From positions 1,437,753-1,501,752 of the forward strand of contig CATQHL010000001.1 in NCBI GenBank assembly GCA_958295925.1: a stretch of 64,000 nucleotides of DNA. Reading direction: 5' to 3'. Under the pieces are notes generated by a model, which was not told the origin of the DNA, made no database searches, and saw only the letters and a list, made by a program, of their open reading frames with translations. The first letter of the stretch is position 1; each line of letters opens with the position of its first letter. Made by a program: the position numbers and the translations under genes. Shown piece by piece: positions 57,838 through 64,000 of the stretch. This DNA is from an uncultured Acidimicrobiales bacterium (GTDB lineage Bacteria > Actinomycetota > Acidimicrobiia > Acidimicrobiales > CATQHL01).

Positions 57838-58841
57838 GCAGCCTCCCTATGGGCAACACAGGCCAGGAAGGCGCGAGCATCGCAATCGCGGTGGAGGGTC
57901 TCACGAAGACTTTCCACACACGGCGCGGCATCCCCAACGTGGTGGCGGTGGAGGATGTCTCCTTCTCGGTAGAGACGGGCAGCACGCTGGGCATCGTCGG
58001 CGAGAGCGGATCGGGCAAGTCCACCGTGGCGCGCTGCCTGCTCGGTCTCACGCCGGTCGATTCCGGAGCAATCGAGGTGTTGGGCCGCAGCCTGGTGGGA
58101 GCCCCAGCAAAACAGCTTCGGTCGTGGCGCAGCGAAATGCAAATCGTGTTCCAGGAGCCCTATGAGTCGCTTGATCCCCGCTACCGCGTACATCAGGCGG
58201 TCGCCGAGCCGCTGCTGCTGCACACCGATCTGCGCGGGGACGTCCTCGGGCGCAAGGTGCTCGACTTGCTCGAGCACGTCTCGTTGCAGCCCGAATTGGC
58301 GAGGCGCTACCCGCACGAACTCTCAGGGGGACAGCAGCAGCGTGTAAACATCGCGCGTGCGCTGGCGACCTCGCCAAAGGTACTTGTGCTCGACGAGCCC
58401 ACCGCCTCGCTGGACGTTTCCGTACAGGAAGGCGTGCTGCGGCTCCTGCTTGCGCTTCAGGAGGAGTTTGGCCTCACATATGTGCTCATCTCGCACGATC
58501 TGACTGCCATCCGGGCGGTATGCGAGCAGGTGGCGGTCATGTACGCAGGACGATTTGTGGAGATAGGCCCGGTAGATGAGGTGCTTTCCAATCCCAGGCA
58601 CCCGTACACGGAGTTCCTAATCGGGGCCGAACTCTCCGTCGACCCGGACGTCTCCCCCCTGGCGGGCATTGTTCGGGGCGAAGTTGCAACCTCAGAGCGT
58701 CCGCCGGGATGCTTGTTCGCGCCTCGCTGCCCGATGCGAGTCGATCAATGCGAAGAGGGCAGGCCTTTGTTTGAGAGCGTGGCCCCCGATCATGTGGCTG
58801 CTTGCCTTTTTGCCGATCGCTCTGTTGATTGGAGCGATTGA
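57834..58841 (+). CDS. ABC transporter ATPase, DppF type
   Basis: A 335-residue nucleotide-binding protein. Walker A is GIVGESGSGKSTVARCLLG, Q-loop IVFQEPYESLDPRYRV, signature ELSGGQQQRVNIARAL, Walker B VLVLDEPTASLDVS and switch ISHDLTAI. The C-terminal extension has PPGCLFAPRCPMRVDQC with the Cys cluster typical of oligopeptide-transport ATPases. Its last codons lie inside an inverted repeat (58813-58845) that probably ends the transcript. Confidence 0.93.
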   Translation: MSSLPMGNTGQEGASIAIAVEGLTKTFHTRRGIPNVVAVEDVSFSVETGSTLGIVGESGSGKSTVARCLLGLTPVDSGAIEVLGRSLVGAPAKQLRSWRSEMQIVFQEPYESLDPRYRVHQAVAEPLLLHTDLRGDVLGRKVLDLLEHVSLQPELARRYPHELSGGQQQRVNIARALATSPKVLVLDEPTASLDVSVQEGVLRLLLALQEEFGLTYVLISHDLTAIRAVCEQVAVMYAGRFVEIGPVDEVLSNPRHPYTEFLIGAELSVDPDVSPLAGIVRGEVATSERPPGCLFAPRCPMRVDQCEEGRPLFESVAPDHVAACLFADRSVDWSD

Positions 58842-58934
58842 TCGGAGGAGCGTTTGGCCGGAGGCCATATGGTGCGTGTCGCCCAGTTGTGGGCGAGGCT
58901 GCTGATCGCTCTGTTGATTGGAGCGGTTGGTCGG
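58813..58934 (+). terminator. Duplicated hairpin terminators after the ABC operon
   Basis: CCGATCGCTC ... GAGCGATTGATCGG (58813-58845) forms a stem with TGTTGATTG as loop. A near-copy, TGATCGCTCTGTTGATTG followed by GAGCGGTTGGTCGG, is present at 58904-58934. The copies are about 33 bp long with a period near 88-90 bp. The first contains the stop of the ATPase gene. The intervening DNA and the rest of this 264-bp gap, up to the binding-protein gene, show no other feature. Confidence 0.65.
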
Positions 58935-59105
58935 AGATTGTTGTTCGGCCAAATGAGCATCTAATTCTCAAGCGGGCATGCAATTCAAATTGTCTCAATT
59001 AGTATTTCCACGTCCGACAGGGTTGTCGATTTGTAGCAATGCGAGCTGCAATCGACTAGTGGCCTATTCGGTTCAATTTTCCAAAACAGGGAGGGAGAAT
59101 AGACA

Positions 59106-60995
59106 ATGTTCACGTCGCTTGGATTATCACGCGGTCATCGGCGCGCCAAAGCATCGGTCAAGACACTCATCGGCGTTACTTTGCTCACGGTTGCTTTAAT
59201 AGGAGCGTCTTGCGGCAGTTCAGACACCGACGAAGCCGAGGCTCCGGCCACCACCGAGGCGGCGGCTTCCGCAACGCCTGATGAGACTCCGGCCACCACG
59301 CAAGCCGAGGCTCCGGCCACCACGCAAGCCGAGGCTCCGGCCACCACGCAAGCCGAGGCTCCGGCCACCACGCAAGCCGAGGCTCCGGCCACCACCGAGG
59401 CGGCGGCTTCCGCAACGCCTGATGAGGCTCCGGTCGCGTGCGAGCCTACATCTCCCGCCCCTGCCCCGCCTCCGCCCCCCCTCACCGGACCCGACGAAGT
59501 CGTGTTCGCCCTCGCCGGCCCGGTTCTGGCCATCAACCCGGACGGCCCCGGCCAGAACAACCTGCCATCGGTGGGCATTTTCTTCGCGACCTACGACAGT
59601 CTCACAAGCTGGGAGGTGCCTAGCGACCCTGGCGAACTGATGGCTGCGCTGGAACAGGGGAATGCGGCTCAGGCCAAACCCGAACTTGCCGAGAGTTGGG
59701 AAATATCCGAAGACTGCAGCGTATACACCTTCCATCTTCGGAAAGGGGTTATGAGCGACGCCGGCAACGAAATGACGGCCGAAGACGTGAGGTGGTCTCT
59801 TGAGAAGTCCATGTCGGGCGCCACCACTGGAAAGTTCTGGGTTTCACTCGGCGGCTTGAATAGCATTGACCAGGTAACTGTCATCGATGATTACACATTG
59901 GAGATCGAAGGGTTGTTTGGAGACAAGATGCTTCCCGCTCTCGGTACGGGTTGGCTCGTCGTCTACGACTCCGAGGTGGTCAAATCGATGGCCACCGAAG
60001 AAGATCCCTACGCCAACGAATGGCTCAACCAGAACGCTGCAGGCTTCGGCCCGTACCGGGTCGTGAGCTTCGGACCAGGTGGAGAGGAAGTCGTTCTGGA
60101 AGCGCGTGAGAACTACTGGGGCGAGCAGCCCACGCTCAAGCGAGTCACCCAGATAAGCGTCCCCGACGCCAACTCCCGCTTGCAGCTCCTGCTCAGCGGT
60201 CAGGTTGCTTTCGCCGCCGAACTCACCTCCCTCGGCGTTGAGCAGGTGAAGCAAACCGATGGCGTCGCCATCACCCAAATCCCGACCACCACCGGCGCCT
60301 TCCTGGCGCTTTACTACGAGCCCCCGTTTGACGATCCTGCGGTGAGGGCAGCTGTCGCACAGGCAATTCCGTATCAGGACATCATCGACGTGGTGTTCCA
60401 GGGTGATGCCACGCTCTGGGATTCGATCCTCATTCCGCCTGTTCCGGGCTACACCAACGAGTTCTTCCGAGGTCAGGACATTGATGCCGCCAGGGCGGTG
60501 CTCTCAGAGATAGACGCCCCGCTCACGCTGGCATACGCCGACGGGCTGCCGCTTGATGAGGAAATCGCCATTCTGGTTCAGAATTCCATGCGCGAAGCCG
60601 GTTTCACCCTCGAAATCGAAAAGCAGCCGCGAGCCCAGTTCGACGGACGCAAGTACGGGCGAACCGGAGAGTTGCAGTTCTTTGTGGACTTGATCGACTC
60701 CCCGGCCTTCTTCGACGCCAACTACTACACATTCCTTTACGGCGGCGTGGGCGGCTTCCTAAACTGGTTCGGCTACGACAACCCTGAACTGAATGAAGCG
60801 CTCGGAAACATGGGCGACCTTGCAACCATCGACGACGCAGTTCGGGATGCACAGCGGATTTTCGCCACCGACTACCCGATCCACCCGATTGCCTGGACAG
60901 GACTCCCCTATGCGCACGCCGACTACCTGACGCTGCCCAGCGTCGTTACCGGCAACGGACTGGTGCGCATGCAGGACTTCAAGCCAGCCCCCTGA
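59106..60995 (+). CDS. ABC transporter substrate-binding lipoprotein, family 5 (DppA/OppA-like)
   Basis: A 629-residue extracellular binding protein. The N-terminus is a signal peptide with a probable lipobox LIGASC, so it is tethered to the membrane. Residues 40-115 form a Thr/Ala/Pro/Glu linker that includes four EAPATTQA units (59283-59378) between two longer EAPATTEAAASATPDE copies. The binding domain starts near residue 135 with DEVVFALAGPVLAINPDGPG. Family-5 landmarks are LAESWEISEDCSVYTFHLRKGV, MTAEDVRWSLEKSM, GFGPYRVVSFGPGGEEVVLEARENYWG and VRAAVAQAIPYQDII. It delivers substrate to the DppBCDF-type complex encoded upstream. The ligand cannot be told. Confidence 0.92.
   Translation: MFTSLGLSRGHRRAKASVKTLIGVTLLTVALIGASCGSSDTDEAEAPATTEAAASATPDETPATTQAEAPATTQAEAPATTQAEAPATTQAEAPATTEAAASATPDEAPVACEPTSPAPAPPPPPLTGPDEVVFALAGPVLAINPDGPGQNNLPSVGIFFATYDSLTSWEVPSDPGELMAALEQGNAAQAKPELAESWEISEDCSVYTFHLRKGVMSDAGNEMTAEDVRWSLEKSMSGATTGKFWVSLGGLNSIDQVTVIDDYTLEIEGLFGDKMLPALGTGWLVVYDSEVVKSMATEEDPYANEWLNQNAAGFGPYRVVSFGPGGEEVVLEARENYWGEQPTLKRVTQISVPDANSRLQLLLSGQVAFAAELTSLGVEQVKQTDGVAITQIPTTTGAFLALYYEPPFDDPAVRAAVAQAIPYQDIIDVVFQGDATLWDSILIPPVPGYTNEFFRGQDIDAARAVLSEIDAPLTLAYADGLPLDEEIAILVQNSMREAGFTLEIEKQPRAQFDGRKYGRTGELQFFVDLIDSPAFFDANYYTFLYGGVGGFLNWFGYDNPELNEALGNMGDLATIDDAVRDAQRIFATDYPIHPIAWTGLPYAHADYLTLPSVVTGNGLVRMQDFKPAP
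59283..59378 (+). repeat. 24-bp in-frame tandem repeat, 4 copies
   Basis: GAGGCTCCGGCCACCACGCA plus AGCC is repeated at 59283 (one variant base), 59307, 59331 and 59355 in the linker of the binding protein. Flanking 60-bp segments, before and after, are also near-copies of one another (GAGGCTCCGGCCACCACCGA...). Confidence 0.95.
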
Positions 60996-61085
60996 AGCGG
61001 CGTATTTTCCTAGGCGGAGTTTGGCGTGCTGCATATTCAGGGCCAACAGGCCACTGGCATGGGAAGCTGAGAGCGGGAGCTTCCC

Positions 61086-62222
61086 ATGCCTGAACTGCCC
61101 GTGCCCACCCAGGAGGTTTCGGCCCGCTTTGACTTCCTCGAAGGCCTGAGGCGTTACAACTACACCGTTCACGTAGCGGGTGTGCTCGACGAATACGAGC
61201 AGAACGCCGCCACGGCCAAGACCAACGGCGGCGACAGGCCCTCAACGATGGAGGAGGCAGGATCCCGCATCGCAAGCACCCCGCTTTACCAGTTCGCCGC
61301 CTGCATCCAGCGTCAGGCTCAACAGATGGGATGGGCGGCGGCCAGGGAATCCCTTCAGAGCCACACCGAATTCATCCAACGTCAAATCGAATCCCTGCCC
61401 GCCGATCCCATTGGACGTCTGGTGCTCGACCCCGAGTTGGACCTGCCCGATTACTACACGCACTGCGATGACGAAGGGCTCGATGACATTCATCTCGTAG
61501 CGGGGGGCTACTGGGGCGACTCGTTGGTCGGCGCGGTCTATGAGAGGGGGGGTGCTCTCTACCGCCTCGCCTGGAGGGTGGGTTACTCAGGCACCGCACC
61601 CGGGGCGCTCAAGGCTTTTGCGTCAGCCGCGCCAACTGGTGAGTATCGGCGAATACTCGACATGGGATGCTCGTTCGGCGGGCTCACGATGGCCCTTGGC
61701 GAGGTCTACCCCGACGCCGCGGTGGTGGGAATCGATCTTTCCGAAGCTGCGCTTCGCTGGGCGCACCTCACTGCGGAGGAGCGTGGCATCCCCATCGCCT
61801 TCGAGCAGCGCAACGCAACCGCCACAGGCTTTCCGTCGGAAAGTTTCGACCTTCTGACCGGTTTTCTGCTTCTGCACGAGCTGAGCCCAGAGGCTCTCGA
61901 TGCAGTAATGGCCGAGTCTTTTCGCGTTCTCCGCCCGGGCGGCCACATTCGCTTTCTAGACATACCGCCCTATGCGGCACTCTCCCCGGAAGTTGCTTTC
62001 CTGCAGTCCTTCGACTCACGAGGCAACGGGGAAGCTTTCTGGGACGGGTTTCTCTCTCGCGACTTCAAGTCCCTTCTGAGCGAGATCGGCTTCGTTCGGG
62101 TCTCCGACGGGCCGCTCGACTACGACGAGCCGGGCTACTGGGGCTCTGCCGCCCTGATGCGCGACGGCAAGTTTCGACCGGATAATCGCTGGGTGACCGA
62201 GGCTTTCAAGCCGTCGCACTAA
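61086..62222 (+). CDS. Class I SAM-dependent methyltransferase
   Basis: A 378-residue methyltransferase with an N-terminal domain of about 170 residues and a C-terminal Rossmann domain. Motif I is ILDMGCSFGGLTMALGEVYP, followed by VVGIDLSEAALRWAH, ATATGFPSESFDLLTGFLLLHEL and SFRVLRPGGHIRFLD. The N-terminal part (RYNYTVHVAGVLDEYEQN...) is helical and I do not recognise it as a known domain. The pattern fits small-molecule methylation, possibly in the catabolic pathway served by the adjacent importer. ATG at 61086. Confidence 0.85.
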   Translation: MPELPVPTQEVSARFDFLEGLRRYNYTVHVAGVLDEYEQNAATAKTNGGDRPSTMEEAGSRIASTPLYQFAACIQRQAQQMGWAAARESLQSHTEFIQRQIESLPADPIGRLVLDPELDLPDYYTHCDDEGLDDIHLVAGGYWGDSLVGAVYERGGALYRLAWRVGYSGTAPGALKAFASAAPTGEYRRILDMGCSFGGLTMALGEVYPDAAVVGIDLSEAALRWAHLTAEERGIPIAFEQRNATATGFPSESFDLLTGFLLLHELSPEALDAVMAESFRVLRPGGHIRFLDIPPYAALSPEVAFLQSFDSRGNGEAFWDGFLSRDFKSLLSEIGFVRVSDGPLDYDEPGYWGSAALMRDGKFRPDNRWVTEAFKPSH

Positions 62223-62241
62223 GCGACCTGCGGAGCAGCTA

Positions 62242-62559
62242 GTGCCTGACAGCAGCGGAACCGTGCAGTATCACGCCTTTGACGATCCCGTTAGCGACCG
62301 CATACTGGGCGTCGCTCTGGCTCTGGCGGCAGAAGTGTGGTTTCTGCGAGAGCGCCTGGGGTTGCTTGAGGCCGCCGTCTCCAAGCGCGGGTTGAACGTG
62401 TCTGAACTCATCGAGGAGTTGGCAGCCGACCCCGGAAGGTCGGCGGAGATGATCGAAGATCGCGACGCCTTCGTTAAGCGGATAATGAGCCCCGTGATCG
62501 ACCACAAGCCCCTCGGGTCGCCATGCAGCCCTCATCTGCCCTCGGAGGCGGATGATTAA
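62242..62559 (+). CDS. Small protein of unknown function
   Basis: A 105-residue acidic helical protein starting at GTG 62242, 19 bp after the methyltransferase stop. Residues 20-75 form probable helices (ILGVALALAAEVWFLRERLGLLEAAVSKRG, then SELIEELAADPGRSAEMIEDRDAFVKRIM). There is no signal peptide and no Cys/His motif. The gene is spaced as part of the methyltransferase-cupin operon. A structurally small partner subunit is possible but nothing in the sequence shows a function. Confidence 0.6.
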   Translation: MPDSSGTVQYHAFDDPVSDRILGVALALAAEVWFLRERLGLLEAAVSKRGLNVSELIEELAADPGRSAEMIEDRDAFVKRIMSPVIDHKPLGSPCSPHLPSEADD

Positions 62560-62631
62560 AGCCGCTCCATTCCGGTTCTCGGCTTGGTTCGCCCCATGTT
62601 GGACCATGGCTGGCAAATTCAAGGCGGACGG

Positions 62632-63516
62632 ATGAGCCCCGACCCCGGTCGCGGCAAACCCGCGTTCTTCAAAATTGACGAAGTCCCCACTCAGGACGTT
62701 TCCTCTCCCGCATTCCTTGCGGGGTGCCTTGGAAAGCTGCTTTCCGAGAATCCCCAGACCGGCCAGCAGACGTATTTTCTGGAACTCCCCCCGAGTTGGT
62801 CGGCGCCCTCCACTATCTGTCAGTCAACCCTGGAACTGCTTATCGTGGAAGGATCGATTGCCGTGGGCAATTCGAGGTTGGGCGCAGGGACGTTTGCAGC
62901 GTTCCCCAAAGGACGTTATTTCCCCAGCATCTCCACCTCCGCCGGGGCGACGGCAGTTGCCATCTGGAGTCCACACTTTCCCGAAGGCGAATACTACGGA
63001 GACAATCCCCACATCCTCAGGATTGCCGAGGCGAGCTGGAACTTCACCGAGTTTCCGGCCGAGACGTCCACGCCCGGGCGGCGCCACGCGGTCAAGTACA
63101 AGTCGCTGCGCTGGCCGGATTTCATCGAAGGGGACACTCACGGCGGGAGAATGGGGCTGCTTCGGCTGGTGAGCCTGGTTGCCGGGTTTGTGGGAGATCC
63201 CCGCCCGGAGTCGCACCCCGACTGCTGGGAGGAGATCATTTGGCTTGCGGGCGACTTCTTCATGCCGTCCACCGGGCGTCAGGCCATCGGAAGCTATCTG
63301 GGAAACCCACCAGGTCACATCCACGGTCCTCTGATGACGCAGAGAGGCTGCCTGCTCTTGGTTCACACCGACGGCCCGGCGAGTTTTTGCTTTCATGACC
63401 CTCCAGTTGACGCCGAACTCGTCAACTCCTACATGGACGGCGTTTCGTGGCTGAAGGAACCCGTTCACATCGCTCACTCCAGCTCATCAAAAGCGGCCCC
63501 CGAAGGCCGATCGTGA
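62632..63516 (+). CDS. Cupin-domain protein (bicupin-like)
   Basis: About 294 residues from ATG at 62632 (the frame opens at 62584). Two beta-barrel halves are suggested. The first has TLELLIVEGSIAVGNSRLGAGTFAAFPKG, a typical cupin strand series. The second has CWEEIIWLAGDFFM, then GSYLGNPPGHIHGPLMTQRGCLLLVH, whose HIHG pair resembles a metal-binding cupin motif. Likely a dioxygenase or isomerase of a small molecule; substrate unknown. It lies between the methyltransferase genes and the hydantoinase gene in one transcription direction. Confidence 0.75.
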   Translation: MSPDPGRGKPAFFKIDEVPTQDVSSPAFLAGCLGKLLSENPQTGQQTYFLELPPSWSAPSTICQSTLELLIVEGSIAVGNSRLGAGTFAAFPKGRYFPSISTSAGATAVAIWSPHFPEGEYYGDNPHILRIAEASWNFTEFPAETSTPGRRHAVKYKSLRWPDFIEGDTHGGRMGLLRLVSLVAGFVGDPRPESHPDCWEEIIWLAGDFFMPSTGRQAIGSYLGNPPGHIHGPLMTQRGCLLLVHTDGPASFCFHDPPVDAELVNSYMDGVSWLKEPVHIAHSSSSKAAPEGRS

Positions 63517-63572
63517 TGTCGAGAGCAAAAACCCACCTGTAGAATCCTGACCGAAATACACCGAGGAGGTAA

Positions 63573-64000
63573 ATGATCGTGACTGATGTTTGGGTAGGAG
63601 TCGACACTGGCGGCACTTTTACCGACTTGCTCGCATTCGACGGAAACGGCAGGTTGTTCGCCGCAAAAACCCCGTCCACACCCGACGACGACACAAGGGC
63701 GTTTATCACCGGACTCTCCGCCTTGCAGTCTGAAGCCGGCTTTGCGCCTGCCGATGTGGTCAGTCTGCATCACGGAACCACCGTCGCTCTAAACGCGGTT
63801 CTTCAGAAGCGCTGGCCGCCGCTGGGTCTGATAGTCACAAACGGTTACAGGGAGATAATCGAGATTGCCCGGCAGACAGTTCCGGGCGACTGGGGCGCCA
63901 TCTACGCCTGGGTCAAACCGCCGCGCGTGGTGCCTTTGGAAAACGTGCGGCAGGTGCGTGAACGCATCACTCACACAGGGGATGTCCTCGAGGAGTTGAA
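63573..64000 (+). CDS. Hydantoinase/oxoprolinase A (N-terminal part; runs off the window)
   Basis: The coding frame is open to the window end, giving the first 142 residues. It begins at ATG 63573 with AGGAGG six bases upstream. WVGVDTGGTFTDLLAFDGNG is the conserved ATP-binding start of HyuA/oxoprolinase enzymes (the actin-like phosphate 1 motif). VSLHHGTTVALNAVLQKR is the usual second motif, and GYREIIEIARQTV follows. Such enzymes hydrolyse hydantoins, oxoproline or related cyclic amides with ATP. A partner HyuB subunit should lie further downstream. It supports amide/cyclic-ureide breakdown as the theme of the cluster. Confidence 0.92.
   Translation, partial: MIVTDVWVGVDTGGTFTDLLAFDGNGRLFAAKTPSTPDDDTRAFITGLSALQSEAGFAPADVVSLHHGTTVALNAVLQKRWPPLGLIVTNGYREIIEIARQTVPGDWGAIYAWVKPPRVVPLENVRQVRERITHTGDVLEEL

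Noticed and set aside
1..64000. Prophage, insertion sequence or integrase
   Set aside because: No transposase, integrase, capsid or terminase-like protein was recognised in any frame.

Overview
The window is high-GC, gene-dense bacterial DNA and almost certainly actinobacterial. The best marker is the crgA - pabA/trpG - pknB - pstP block at 10.4-14.4 kb. Other actinobacterial features are a LigC/Prim-PolC-type repair pair, a surface protein ending in an LAETG (sortase E-type) sorting signal, a PASTA-domain Ser/Thr kinase and many GTG/TTG starts. The mix of catabolic genes (cyclase, M24, HIBADH-like, hydantoinase, ICL/PEPM, MDR dehydrogenase) would suit an uncultured Acidimicrobiia-like lineage, but that placement is inference.

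Layout. 0-3.7 kb: DNA repair genes (5'-3' exonuclease end, Vsr, Prim-PolC-like polymerase, convergent LigC-like ligase). 3.8-7.8 kb: three EamA/DMT exporters, two of them a recent tandem duplication, around a two-domain fluoride channel. 7.9-10.1 kb: DoxX, a thiolase-fold protein lacking the nucleophilic Cys, and a zinc-ribbon membrane protein. 10.1-10.4 kb: AT-rich DnaA-box-like intergenic region. 10.4-14.4 kb: cell-division and Ser/Thr signalling block. 14.4-18.9 kb: tRNA-Leu(CAG), truncated globin, isochorismatase-fold protein, aminotransferase, PlsC and SDR. 19.1-22.0 kb: exported and membrane proteins (LAETG protein, cupredoxin-like protein, polytopic protein). 22.2-26.0 kb: KamA-family radical SAM enzyme and a two-component system. 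26.2-29.7 kb: two unusual single-pass exported proteins and a decayed Dam-like methylase. 29.9-32.7 kb: compact restriction-modification operon. 32.9-40.4 kb: catabolic operon (two HIBADH-like dehydrogenases, cyclase, dikinase-like protein, M24 protein) plus a Zn-dehydrogenase. 40.4-44.2 kb: SbcCD-like pair. 44.7-53.4 kb: coiled-coil membrane protein, two MFS transporters, amidohydrolase, aquaporin, deacetylase and two divergent alpha/beta-hydrolase-fold proteins. 53.5-64 kb: cysteine hydrolase and ICL/PEPM genes diverging from a dipeptide-type ABC importer, its binding protein, a methyltransferase, a cupin and the start of a hydantoinase A gene.

Tight coupling is common. ATGA/GTGA stop-start overlaps join the RM genes, the two-component genes, the M24-dikinase-dehydrogenase genes, the cysteine hydrolase/ICL pair and all four ABC genes, which makes these operons convincing. 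A second pattern is the abundance of short tandem duplications (units 11-72 bp, 2-5 copies), both in coding linkers and between genes. I saw no insertion sequence, prophage, CRISPR array or rRNA gene. All functional statements come from reading translated sequence and motif recall; no search was run.
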